DNA from: an uncultured Prevotella sp.
GTDB lineage: Bacteria > Bacteroidota > Bacteroidia > Bacteroidales > Bacteroidaceae
Assembly: GCA_900550035.1 (NCBI GenBank)
Contig: URQS01000006.1
Location: forward strand, 1 to 64,000
Direction of reading: 5' to 3'
Length of the DNA stretch: 64,000 nucleotides
Within the stretch, counting starts at the first letter, position 1, and every line of letters begins with the position of its first letter. The position numbers and the translations under genes were made by a program. The notes under the pieces are model-generated. The model searched no databases and was not told where the DNA came from. It saw nothing but the letters and a program-made list of their open reading frames with translations. This document shows positions 16,561 through 25,320 of the stretch, one piece after another.

Positions 16561-17441
16561 ATCACGTATATCATAAGGAGGAACGACAGAATCCACGCCA
16601 CAACTATAATCTGCGAGAAGTGGTCGCGCAGGATTATCTTGGTCGGGTCGCCACTCTTCTCGTCGACTACGGCTATCTGGATGTAGCGCAGCAGTCCCAG
16701 CAGCACGAATACGAACGTCAGGTATAAATAGGGCGTGTCAAAACGCTCGCTCACCTCGGGCGACACGCAGTACATAATGTAGCACACGAGTGTCACGGAA
16801 GCGGTGATGGTTATGGCCTGGTTGATGAACGTGAGATTGTAGCGCACGGTGTTCTTGCGCGGTGCCTCGCCTGTCTCGTTCATACGCAGCACGTCGTCGC
16901 GTCGCTTGGCAAACGACATGAATAGCGTGAGCAGGAAGGTCATGATGACAATCCAGTTGCTCAATGGCAACTCGCAGGCGAAACCTCCTGCCAATATGCG
17001 CAGCACAAATCCGAAGGCTACTATACACACGTCGAGTATGGCAAACTGCTTCAACTTGGAGCAATAAGCAAGGTTGAGCACATAATAGAACACGATGACT
17101 GCCATGACCTGACTCATCACCTCGGGTGGCAACAGCAGTATCACTCCGATGCCGAGACAGAACGTAATAATCATGAGTATATAGCCCATGCGTATGCTGA
17201 CTTCGCCCGAAGCTATCGGGCGTAAGCACTTGACGGGATGATGGCGGTCGGCATCTACATCAACGATATCGTTGTAGCAGTATACCGACGAAGCTATCAG
17301 ACTAAAGGCGAAGAACGTCAGCACAGCGAGCCACACGCTGTGCAGGTCGAACAGTTCGCCACCAAAAAACATCGGGATAAAGACGAAGAAGTTCTTTATC
17401 CATTGCTTAGGGCGCGTAAGGCGCAGGATGCTGTTTATCAT
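16557..17441 (-). CDS. UbiA-family decaprenyl-phosphate phosphoribosyltransferase-like protein
   Basis: Integral membrane prenyltransferase-fold protein of 294 residues with about eight helices. The signature NDIVDVDADRHHPVK then CLRPIASG (residues 57-79) has the NDxxDxxxD metal site and the HPxKxxRPIASG form that marks the DPPR-synthase branch, which joins PRPP to a polyprenyl phosphate, rather than quinone or heme prenyltransferases. A second acidic site lies near FAKRRDD. It sits directly before the HAD and gtrA genes, supporting a lipid-linked pentose pathway. The precise lipid and sugar are not proven. Confidence 0.85.
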   Translation of the reverse strand: MINSILRLTRPKQWIKNFFVFIPMFFGGELFDLHSVWLAVLTFFAFSLIASSVYCYNDIVDVDADRHHPVKCLRPIASGEVSIRMGYILMIITFCLGIGVILLLPPEVMSQVMAVIVFYYVLNLAYCSKLKQFAILDVCIVAFGFVLRILAGGFACELPLSNWIVIMTFLLTLFMSFAKRRDDVLRMNETGEAPRKNTVRYNLTFINQAITITASVTLVCYIMYCVSPEVSERFDTPYLYLTFVFVLLGLLRYIQIAVVDEKSGDPTKIILRDHFSQIIVVAWILSFLLMIYVI

Positions 17442-17490
17442 ATATGTCAGTTTATTTTGAATTGTTGTCTATTATCACGACCATTATGGT

Positions 17491-18486
17491 CTATAGCCTT
17501 GCCGTCAGCAGTCCTATGAGTCGCTGCAGAAGCCATGCTATGGGCAGCGTTATGGCTACGGTGACGAGGAAGGTGGGCCAATAGCCCAAATGATAGGGCT
17601 GAACATACACAAGCACAAAGTGGATGTGGATGAGATAAGCCTCCAGACTCAACGCTCCGACGAGTCGGAACGAGCTGTTGACCCATTGCGGTGTGCGGCG
17701 GAAGATGCGGTTCATCACCAGAACGGTACACACCGTGAAGGGTATGTAGAGCATACGCTCTACGAAGAGGGGGAAATGTCCGTGGCGCACTTGCTCCAGA
17801 TAGAGACACGTGCCGAACGTCATTAGGAACGTAACGAGCAGCAGCCACACGGCTTCACCAGGCAACTGCCTGCGCGTACGAACCATTTCGCCGAAGTTGA
17901 TGCCTATAAAGAAGATGGGCACACGACTCCAGAATATCTCCAGATGGCCCACCGCATGATGTATGGGCAACACCCACTGCACCATGACACACCACACCAC
18001 CATCAGCAACGGCAACCATCGGTAGATGGGGCGGCTCTGCACAAGGCGCATATACCATGGGGCTACAAGATAGAGAGCCATGATGGCTGGTACGTACCAG
18101 AACGTCAGCTCGTCGTGAAGCCAGAAGTCCCAGTTGATGGTGATATCGCCAATGAGGTCGACAATGCTGCGCGAAAAGCGACGCGCCCCAAGATAGTCGG
18201 GCAGATAGAACGCCGTTGACACAACAAGCCATGTGGGCACTATGCGCAGAAGGCGACGACGGTAGAACCGACGCACGTCGGGTGTCTTCACCCACGAGAA
18301 CCACAGCCCCACTCCACTCAGAAACAGGAATATGTCGACACCCACATTGCCGCAACGCCGCAACCCGTAGAACGGGTCGCCACGGTCGAGAGCAACGTGG
18401 AAGAGTATGACGAAGAGCATTGCGACTCCCATCTGCTCAGCACGAAATCGTGATATGTTTCCTAATTCAATGTCGGGTATTTTCAT
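17491..18486 (-). CDS. Acyltransferase-3 family membrane protein (first of pair)
   Basis: Protein of 331 residues with about ten hydrophobic segments and the acyltransferase-3 start (MGVAMLFVILFHVALD, with the catalytic-type His) followed by NVGVDIFLFLSGVGLWFSW and the basic FYRRRLLRIVPTW. Such proteins O-acetylate or otherwise acylate envelope polysaccharides. The first bases overlap the neighbouring acyltransferase by 20 bp, indicating co-translation. The substrate is presumably the glycan made by this locus. Confidence 0.85.
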   Translation of the reverse strand: MKIPDIELGNISRFRAEQMGVAMLFVILFHVALDRGDPFYGLRRCGNVGVDIFLFLSGVGLWFSWVKTPDVRRFYRRRLLRIVPTWLVVSTAFYLPDYLGARRFSRSIVDLIGDITINWDFWLHDELTFWYVPAIMALYLVAPWYMRLVQSRPIYRWLPLLMVVWCVMVQWVLPIHHAVGHLEIFWSRVPIFFIGINFGEMVRTRRQLPGEAVWLLLVTFLMTFGTCLYLEQVRHGHFPLFVERMLYIPFTVCTVLVMNRIFRRTPQWVNSSFRLVGALSLEAYLIHIHFVLVYVQPYHLGYWPTFLVTVAITLPIAWLLQRLIGLLTARL

Positions 18487-19516
18487 TGCGCAACTTGAAG
18501 TTATGATAGAACCATGCCAATGCTATTGACGCTATGATATAGAGCAGCAATCCCGTATATACGTCGCCGTGGCGCGATATGGGGATGAATATCTTGCGTG
18601 TGATGGGGTGTAGCACGAAGAGGGCTGCCGATATTGACCCCATCCAGGCTATCCACTTGTTTATCTTGGCTGGCGTGAGCTTGGCTATTCCTACTGATGC
18701 CGAGCACACAAAGAGCGGTGCCCACAGCCACATCTGGAAGTTGAAGCTGAAGAAGAACACGAGCACTATACTAACAATGGTCTGTGTCACCCAGAAGGCG
18801 TGGCTAATCTGCTTGTTGCCATGACGGGCATAGAGCAGTCCGGCGCAGAACGGCAACACTCCGCCCATGAAGTTGTAGCGCACGCGGTTGAGCGTGTCGC
18901 CCTCGGGATCGCAGAATGCCTGCATAGCCCAACATATCACGATGAGCAGCAACGGGAAGATGTCGCCCTTGCGCCAAAGCAGCAGACGATAGACTATATA
19001 TAATTGCATCATGAGTCCGAAGAACCAGTATGGTCCGGGCCAGATTACGTGGTCGGGGTCGGGCATCATGTTGTTGAACATAAACAGCTGACCGAGTATG
19101 TCCATCACCTGATAGTTGTGACGACCGGGTGTGATGGCATCCACCATGGTGAAGATGACAAAACCTACTATCATCATCTTGAAGAGCTTGACATAATGAT
19201 GGCTTACAAACGGCAGAAAGGCGGTCTGCTTTGCCGATGGCTTGCGATCGCCACGGTTCTCATATTTCATCACCAGTCCGTAGGCTGAGAGAAAGAGGAA
19301 CACGGGCACACCATAATGACCGAAGAACGAGAGCAGATGGATGGGCAGATTCCAGTCGGGCGACATAATCGCCTGAATGAGCTGCGAACTCTTCGATATG
19401 GTGAAGGTATATTCGTTCTCCTTCACGGCAAAGCCAAGCCAGTGGCAATAGTTGTGAAGGAAAATTCCTATGATGGCAAGTCCGCGCAAGGCGGAGCATT
19501 CGGTGCGAGTTAGCAT
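18467..19516 (-). CDS. Acyltransferase-3 family membrane protein (second of pair)
   Basis: Protein of 349 residues. It begins LRGLAIIGIFLHNYCHW (catalytic-type His) and HYGVPVFLFLSAYGLVMKYE, the acyltransferase-3 hallmarks, with about ten membrane helices. It is only distantly similar to the downstream acyltransferase, so the pair may modify different positions. The 3' end overlaps the next gene by 20 bp. Upstream lies a 220-bp heptamer repeat that separates it from the phosphoethanolamine-transferase-like gene. Confidence 0.83.
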   Translation of the reverse strand: MLTRTECSALRGLAIIGIFLHNYCHWLGFAVKENEYTFTISKSSQLIQAIMSPDWNLPIHLLSFFGHYGVPVFLFLSAYGLVMKYENRGDRKPSAKQTAFLPFVSHHYVKLFKMMIVGFVIFTMVDAITPGRHNYQVMDILGQLFMFNNMMPDPDHVIWPGPYWFFGLMMQLYIVYRLLLWRKGDIFPLLLIVICWAMQAFCDPEGDTLNRVRYNFMGGVLPFCAGLLYARHGNKQISHAFWVTQTIVSIVLVFFFSFNFQMWLWAPLFVCSASVGIAKLTPAKINKWIAWMGSISAALFVLHPITRKIFIPISRHGDVYTGLLLYIIASIALAWFYHNFKLRNENTRH

Positions 19517-19520
19517 ATTC

Positions 19521-19742
19521 TTGAATTACGAATTAAGAGTTATTTTATTTATGAATTACGAATTATTTTAATTACGAATTACGAGTTACGAATTACGAGT
19601 TATTCTATTTAGGAATTACGAATTACGAGTTGTTCTATTTAGGAATTACGGGTTTGGAATTGTGAATTACGAAATTCTTAATTCGTAATTCGTAATCGGC
19701 ACAGCCGACAAATTCCTAATTCCTAACTCCTAATTCCTAATT
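19521..19742. repeat. Heptamer inverted array with GC hairpin (locus H1)
   Basis: The gap between two envelope genes is built of GAATTAC-type heptamers (with GAGTTAC, GAATTAA variants and spacers TTCTATTTAG). It then changes to the inverted form (ATTCGTA), passes a small GC hairpin CGGCACAGCCG at 19697-19707, and continues as ATTCCTA units up to the stop codon of the transferase gene. The arms can fold back on each other. No ORF or promoter box was found inside. Confidence 0.85.
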
Positions 19743-21566
19743 CAGTTTGTCGTAGTCGGCTGAATTCTTGAGTATTCGCGGACGTGATTCGTCGTAGTGC
19801 GGTGACAGCAGATTGAGTCGGTCCTGATATTCAGGACACGATATTCCGGCAAGATACAGTAGCAGGTGGGGCAATGCGTCGGTCATATAGCGACGGTTGC
19901 GCGATGCCATTATCTCGTGGAATATCTCCGGACGACGGCGTATGTACTTGCGCGAGCACCATATCCACATCGGTATGTCAAACTCGGCGTGTGCCAGACG
20001 GGCGTCTACCTTGGCTGAGTGCATACGACAGAAGAAGTGCATATCGCCCTCGTAGCATTCCTCGCCGTGGTCGGGAACATACAGCACGATAGCATCCTCG
20101 TTCTCAAACTTTTTCACTATCTCGGTCACAACGGAGTCGTTGTAGAGTATGGCATTGTCGTAGTCGGCAAGTATCTGGCGCTCGCGGGCGTTGAGATTGG
20201 GCTTCAGCTCTTTGTAGTCATCACCATGGAAGTGCTTGCGATTCTTGGGCGAACGCTGTCGATATGCCACATGCTGTCCCAAGAGATGGAATATGATGAG
20301 ATTGTTTTCGCCGTTCTGTCCCTGCAGCTCGTCATAATCCTTGAGCAAGTACTCATCAAACTCGTGCAACTTGGTGTTGCGAGTGTCAAACTGTGCCGCA
20401 CTCAGCTTCGGATTGTTCAAGAAGAAACCGCCACTGAAATCGTACACAGCCTCGCCTGCCTTCGGAAGAAACTGGTTGGTGATGAACGTGACATGATAGC
20501 CTGCCTTGCGGAACACGGCTGGGAAGAGCGGATAGTCACACCACTCACCCTTGTCGCCTACGGTGTAGAGCGAGAAGATATGCTTAAAGACAAAGCTCGT
20601 AAGATTCCACGGACTCACCACGTCGGTATATTTCACCAGTCGGCCCTGCTTCTCAAGCTTCTGTTGGCGAGGCGTGGTGGGCATGCAGTAGCCATACTGT
20701 GCAGAGTGATGGCGGTTGTAGCTCTCGCCTATGATAAGCACGATATTTGGCGAGCGGAACGAACAAGAGTCGACCTTCACCTTGTCTACTCTTGCCACCA
20801 AGCGGTCCACCTGCTTTGCGGTGAGCGTATTGGCGTAGATACTGAATGCCAGACGGTAGATAGGCTGATAAAGGTTGGCTTTGTCCTTCTCTGTAAGTGT
20901 ATGCTCCACTTCGCCTATTGTACGGCCCGACATCAACTTGATGAAGGCTGCCTTGTTGTGTACACTGTAGCACGTCGACACAACAAGCAATATAAGCACA
21001 GCCCACTGACTTACTGGACGCACTCGCTTAAACATCAGTCCGAAACGGTCGAGCAGCGACCAGAACAGACGACACCAATTCTTTGGTACAAAGTGAGGAA
21101 AGCGCAGCTGCAACGTCACAAGCAGATGTATGAACATAAGCAACACCACCCATCCCACGTTGCTGAACAATATGTCGGGCGCCACACATGAGCGCAAGAA
21201 CTCGCCTGCTTCGCGGGTGTCGGTTTCGCCTACAAGCAATAGCATCGTAGGTGTGAGCGACGAATGGAACTTGACAAAACAATAGACATCGACCAATGCC
21301 GTCACATACAGTATGAAATAGAATATGCCACGCACCCATGGACGCACACGACGGGGCAGCAACGTGAGCACCAAGGCAAGCATATATACATCGAGAAAGA
21401 GTTCGGGAAACAGATTGTCATAGAGATGTGCTCCTCGAACATCAGGCAATGTCGCCCAGGCGCATATACATCCAAGGACATACATGAACACAAAAAAAGG
21501 GGCATTGCAACGCAACGGTTCTGACACAAGAGCCACGAATCGGCGCATCATTTGTAAGTATCTCAT
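19737..21566 (-). CDS. Phosphoethanolamine-transferase-like membrane sulfatase-fold protein
   Basis: Protein of 609 residues: about five N-terminal membrane helices (to about residue 220), then a periplasmic alkaline-phosphatase/sulfatase fold. The nucleophile motif is VLIIGESYNRHHSAQYGY; the usual GET threonine is serine here. The metal-site motif is YVPDHGEECYEG, with HLLGQHVAYRQR between them. This is the EptA/LtaS-like architecture that moves phosphoethanolamine or a similar head group to lipid A or a surface glycan. It is the first gene of the minus-strand locus, with a TAAATTTG box at 21589-21596 and the ompA terminator upstream. Confidence 0.82.
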   Translation of the reverse strand: MRYLQMMRRFVALVSEPLRCNAPFFVFMYVLGCICAWATLPDVRGAHLYDNLFPELFLDVYMLALVLTLLPRRVRPWVRGIFYFILYVTALVDVYCFVKFHSSLTPTMLLLVGETDTREAGEFLRSCVAPDILFSNVGWVVLLMFIHLLVTLQLRFPHFVPKNWCRLFWSLLDRFGLMFKRVRPVSQWAVLILLVVSTCYSVHNKAAFIKLMSGRTIGEVEHTLTEKDKANLYQPIYRLAFSIYANTLTAKQVDRLVARVDKVKVDSCSFRSPNIVLIIGESYNRHHSAQYGYCMPTTPRQQKLEKQGRLVKYTDVVSPWNLTSFVFKHIFSLYTVGDKGEWCDYPLFPAVFRKAGYHVTFITNQFLPKAGEAVYDFSGGFFLNNPKLSAAQFDTRNTKLHEFDEYLLKDYDELQGQNGENNLIIFHLLGQHVAYRQRSPKNRKHFHGDDYKELKPNLNARERQILADYDNAILYNDSVVTEIVKKFENEDAIVLYVPDHGEECYEGDMHFFCRMHSAKVDARLAHAEFDIPMWIWCSRKYIRRRPEIFHEIMASRNRRYMTDALPHLLLYLAGISCPEYQDRLNLLSPHYDESRPRILKNSADYDKLN

Positions 21567-21588
21567 TCGAATGTTGATTTATTTTACG

Positions 21589-21596
21589 CAAATTTA
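21589..21596 (-). promoter_or_regulatory. -7 box of the glycan-locus operon
   Basis: TAAATTTG on the minus strand, 23 bases before the transferase ATG, matches TAnnTTTG. The -33 element is unclear. Confidence 0.45.
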
Positions 21597-21652
21597 CATA
21601 TCTTTTTTCAATTATGGAGCTTAAAACAACCAATTATAGAACCTATAGACAT

Positions 21653-21683
21653 AAAAAAAGGTGCCTTCCTTGCGGAAAACACC
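21653..21683 (-). terminator. Terminator of ompA
   Basis: On the minus strand GGTGTTTTCC pairs with GGAAGGCACC (two G-T pairs) around a GCAA tetraloop and is followed by seven T (21659-21653). It separates ompA from the glycan locus. Confidence 0.85.
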
Positions 21684-21737
21684 CATAATATTTGTTTTTT
21701 TTGACTATTACGTCTTGTATAGCTAAGCGTTGCCGAA

Positions 21738-22877
21738 TTACTCAGCAATCTTAACTGTAGCACGACGGTTGTAAGAAACCGGTGAGAGGTCGCTTACACC
21801 ACCCTTACCCTGTGTAGAAATCTTGTCGCGGTTAACACCCATCTTAACAAGCTCGCTAGCTACAGTCTCAGCACGACGCTCAGAGAGACTCTGGTTGTAA
21901 TCAGCTGCACCAGTAGCGCTGTCAGCATAACCTGTTACTACGAGGTTTGAGTTGTTCTCCTTAGCATAGTCGGCAAGCGACTGGATGTTAACGAGGTCCT
22001 TGCGTGAAGCAATGTTTGACTTGTTGATGTTGAAGAATACTGACAACGGAGTGTTGCTGTAGTTCTTAACGATAGGAGCCGGCTCTTCCTTCTTCACAGA
22101 AAGAAGGTTCTTCAGACGAGCGTTCTCTGCATTAGCATCGTTGAGCTGTGCATTGAGAGCATCAATCTGGCTCTGTGAGAGAGCCTTGATAGCATCTACG
22201 TCAGGAGTCTTGCTCCAAGTGCCCTTACCAAGGTTGAATGTAAGACCAACTTCAGCATAGAGCTTATTGTCGTGGCTATCCCAACCGCGGTTGCCTACAC
22301 CACTTGTTACACCGTCGAAATCACTCTCAGCCCAGTTCCAACCAAGCTCGAAGTTGACAGCAACCTTATTGCTTACACGGAATGTGTTGAGGATACCTGC
22401 AGAGAGGTTCATTGCATAGCAATTGTAGTCACAGTTACGGTTGATACCACCACCTACAAAAGGAATGAAGTTCCATACACGTGTCGGATTGTAACCGTAA
22501 ATCATATTGCTGAGGTTGAAGAGTATGTTCTCGTTGAGTGTCCAGTACTTGTTAGAGTGCTTGTTCTCGTCGATTACAGTACGACCCCAAACGCCAGAGA
22601 ACTTAGTACGAAGACCAAGACCCGGTGTGAACCACTTACCAACAGCTACAGACAATCCTGGAGCAGAACGGAAACTCTTGAACGGACTGCGTGAAAGTCC
22701 AGCACCATGCTCTTCGTTTGAATAGAAAGCGTTCCAGTCAGCACCTGCCTGAATAAACCAATTGCTCCAGAATGAGTTTGTTGCAACGCTGTACTTCTGT
22801 ACGGGGTCTGTTGTCTCCTGAGCCATTGAACTCATTGACAGACCGCACATTGCTAAAACTAAAAATAACTTTTTCAT
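21738..22877 (-). CDS. OmpA-family outer-membrane protein
   Basis: Protein of 379 residues: signal peptide 1-19 (ending SMAQ), N-terminal beta-barrel about 20-225, a short coiled linker (about 230-262, IDALNAQLNDANAENARLKNLL) and an OmpA-like peptidoglycan-binding domain (about 275-379; VTGYADSATGAADYNQSLSERRAE, then the arginine of NRRATVKI). It anchors the outer membrane to the wall; Bacteroidetes homologues are major surface proteins. Monocistronic: TAACTTTG promoter box at 22963-22970 and strong terminator at 21653-21683. Its codon use is more uniform than its neighbours', as expected for high expression. Confidence 0.93.
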   Translation of the reverse strand: MKKLFLVLAMCGLSMSSMAQETTDPVQKYSVATNSFWSNWFIQAGADWNAFYSNEEHGAGLSRSPFKSFRSAPGLSVAVGKWFTPGLGLRTKFSGVWGRTVIDENKHSNKYWTLNENILFNLSNMIYGYNPTRVWNFIPFVGGGINRNCDYNCYAMNLSAGILNTFRVSNKVAVNFELGWNWAESDFDGVTSGVGNRGWDSHDNKLYAEVGLTFNLGKGTWSKTPDVDAIKALSQSQIDALNAQLNDANAENARLKNLLSVKKEEPAPIVKNYSNTPLSVFFNINKSNIASRKDLVNIQSLADYAKENNSNLVVTGYADSATGAADYNQSLSERRAETVASELVKMGVNRDKISTQGKGGVSDLSPVSYNRRATVKIAE

Positions 22878-22962
22878 AACCTTTATTAATTTAACAATCT
22901 TATATTTTCCTTTTTTCCTTTTGCATTAATGCTAAAGGACATATTCCCTCTCAAATTTTGCG

Positions 22963-22970
22963 CAAAGTTA
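22963..22970 (-). promoter_or_regulatory. -7 box of ompA
   Basis: TAACTTTG on the minus strand, 86 bases before the ompA ATG; the long AT-rich leader between them is typical of abundant outer-membrane proteins. Confidence 0.55.
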
Positions 22971-23069
22971 CTAATAAAAACCAAATAAGCATACTATTTT
23001 GACAAGATTATTGTCAGAATGGCTAAAAAAGATAAATAACGAATATTCTTTCAAACATTCATTTTGTCT

Positions 23070-25049
23070 CTAACCAAGCATACGCTGTATTTCAGTCTGC
23101 CGCAGAATAGAAAGTATCTTGCTACCATCGGGTGCATAGTTGAAGTTGGAGCACGCAAAGAGGTCGTTTACGATATTTTCCATCTCTTCATTGCCAAGCA
23201 CCTGACCATAAGCTACAGCGGCACTGCGAGCCAGACATAATGCCACAGTATGAGTAGTATGATCAAGTGCCGAACTGGTATTGTCGGCTGACGAGGCTAC
23301 AATGTCCTGCACAAGCGACACGTAGTCGAGACCGTCAAGTCCTGAAGGAACTCCACAGATGGAATACACACCGCCTCCAAGTTCACTCAAATCGAAACCT
23401 GCCGACTTCAATTCGGGCAACAGTTGCTGCATAATGACATCTTCCGACTGGGCAAACTGCACTGTCTCCGGAAACATCAACTTTTGTGTAGCCGACTTGT
23501 GCGCTTTTATCTGCTCGGTATATCGCTCGTACAATATGCGCATATGAGCACGGTGCTGGTCGACAATCATCAGCCCCGACTTAACGGCTGTCATTATATA
23601 CTGACCCTTATATTGATAATGTACTGGCGATTTATCCTCTATCGGTGATGCAAACACTGCAGACGGAACTTCTGCCTGAGCCATACTTGATGCAATAGGC
23701 ACGTCGGCTGAAGGTGTCGACATATTGACAGATGGTATAGGCTGGCTACTTTGCGATGCAACGGGCTGAAGGTCGGGTATGTCGGGCATTGGTTCCATTA
23801 TGCTCTTGTTGGCCTTCGACCCTACTATCACGTCGTTGCTGCCATCGAACAGCGAGGTCTGACGCTGACGTGACGTGCTGCTCTCCAATCCGTCGAACAT
23901 TCGTTCCCACTCCGACGGAGCCGAACGGCGGACAGACGGTTCGTTGAACGGATTGTACGAGGGATTGTACTGCAACTTGGGTGCACGCACTTCTTCTGCC
24001 GACCCCAATGCGGGTATCTCAGGCTGTCCCTCGGTGTCAAACTCAATGGCTGTTACGTCGCTGAACATTCCTACAGCATCTTTCACCGCTGCTGCAAGAA
24101 TCTGCCATATTGTAGGCTCGTTCTCAAACTTTATTTCGGTCTTTGTCGGGTGTATGTTTACGTCGATGTCTTCGGGCTTGACGGTGAAATATATGAAATA
24201 CGGCACCTGGTCGCCTTCGGGCACAAGTCGCTCGTAGGCTGTCATCACTGCTTTGTGGAAGTAGGGATGCTTCATGTAGCGGCCGTTGACGAAAAAGTAT
24301 TGGCGCGCTCCCTTACGTCGTGCCGACTCGGGTTTGCCTATGAATCCCGTTAGTTTGCACATCGTGGTGTCGATGTCAATGGGCAGGAGGTGCTGGTTTA
24401 TCTTCTTGCCGAACACGTCTACTATGCGCTGACGCAGACCAGCAGCCTTCAGATTGTACAACTCGTTGTCGTTGTTATAGAGTGTGAATGCCACGTCGGG
24501 ATTGACAAGGGCTATACGTTCAAAGGCAGTGACAATATTGTTGAGTTCTGTAGCATTCGACTTGAGGAACTTGCGCCTAACGGGAACGTTGTAGAAGAGG
24601 TTTTCCACCATAAAATTGCTGCCCACAGCACACGAACAAGCCTCCTGCGACACAAAGCGCGACCCTGCCAATGAGAGTTGTGTGCCTAAGTCGTCGTCAG
24701 CCATGCGTGTCTTGAGCGTCACCTGCGCCACAGCGGCTATCGAGGCGAGTGCCTCACCGCGAAATCCCATCGTGTGCAGATTGAAAAGGTCGTCGGCCTT
24801 GCGTATCTTACTTGTAGCGTGGCGCTCAAACGAGAGTCGGGCGTCGGTCTCCGACATTCCCTTACCGTTATCTATCACCTGTATCGAAGTGCGACCCGAA
24901 TCGACACACACCACCTGTATAGACGTAGCTCCTGCGTCAATCGAGTTCTCGACGAGTTCCTTAATGACACTTGCAGGACGCTGTATCACCTCGCCTGCCG
25001 CAATCTGATTGGCCACTGAATCGGGCAACAGTTGTATTATATCACTCAT
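23070..25049 (-). CDS. mutL: DNA mismatch repair protein MutL
   Basis: Mismatch-repair ATPase of 659 residues that links MutS recognition to strand removal. The GHKL ATPase motifs are intact: ELVENSIDAGATSIQV, DNGKGM, and GFRGEALASIAAVAQV. A poorly conserved linker (about 350-470) leads to the C-terminal dimer domain. The segment matching the endonuclease motif DQHAxxExxxxE reads DQHRAHMRILYE, so the middle Glu is Met, and the later cysteine/histidine motifs are also not recognisable. This protein therefore probably lacks the latent nuclease. It is the last gene of the guaB-to-mutL run, 6 bases after the small membrane protein gene. Confidence 0.95.
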   Translation of the reverse strand: MSDIIQLLPDSVANQIAAGEVIQRPASVIKELVENSIDAGATSIQVVCVDSGRTSIQVIDNGKGMSETDARLSFERHATSKIRKADDLFNLHTMGFRGEALASIAAVAQVTLKTRMADDDLGTQLSLAGSRFVSQEACSCAVGSNFMVENLFYNVPVRRKFLKSNATELNNIVTAFERIALVNPDVAFTLYNNDNELYNLKAAGLRQRIVDVFGKKINQHLLPIDIDTTMCKLTGFIGKPESARRKGARQYFFVNGRYMKHPYFHKAVMTAYERLVPEGDQVPYFIYFTVKPEDIDVNIHPTKTEIKFENEPTIWQILAAAVKDAVGMFSDVTAIEFDTEGQPEIPALGSAEEVRAPKLQYNPSYNPFNEPSVRRSAPSEWERMFDGLESSTSRQRQTSLFDGSNDVIVGSKANKSIMEPMPDIPDLQPVASQSSQPIPSVNMSTPSADVPIASSMAQAEVPSAVFASPIEDKSPVHYQYKGQYIMTAVKSGLMIVDQHRAHMRILYERYTEQIKAHKSATQKLMFPETVQFAQSEDVIMQQLLPELKSAGFDLSELGGGVYSICGVPSGLDGLDYVSLVQDIVASSADNTSSALDHTTHTVALCLARSAAVAYGQVLGNEEMENIVNDLFACSNFNYAPDGSKILSILRQTEIQRMLG

Positions 25050-25055
25050 AGGGTT

Positions 25056-25310
25056 TTACAGTTTGATTAATATAACAGCAAGTAGGAAAGCAAGTATTAC
25101 CACTATCATGACTCCCATCATGAGGAGCAATCCTCTGCCATGTCGTTGGTTTCGTCCACGACCGGCATGCAGTGCTTCCTCTTCGAGCGAGCGCTGCGCC
25201 AACACATCTGGCGGAACGCCACGACGCAGACTGTCAATCAGGTCGCGGCGCTCATTGCTGAAGCGCATCGTATAGTGAAAGCCGCGTGGGCGGCGGTTGA
25301 AAAAATACAT
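25056..25310 (-). CDS. Small membrane protein of the ostA-mutL operon
   Basis: Protein of 84 residues. The N-terminal half is basic and polar (RRPRGFHYTMRFSNERRDLIDSLRRG), and the C-terminal 25 residues are one strongly hydrophobic helix. Topology is probably tail-anchored with the basic part in the cytoplasm. It lies 10 bases from the ostA-like gene and 6 from mutL, so it is translated in that operon. A similar small protein occupies this position in other Bacteroidales as I recall; its function is unknown. Confidence 0.7.
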   Translation of the reverse strand: MYFFNRRPRGFHYTMRFSNERRDLIDSLRRGVPPDVLAQRSLEEEALHAGRGRNQRHGRGLLLMMGVMIVVILAFLLAVILIKL

Positions 25311-25320
25311 GCTTTTTATA

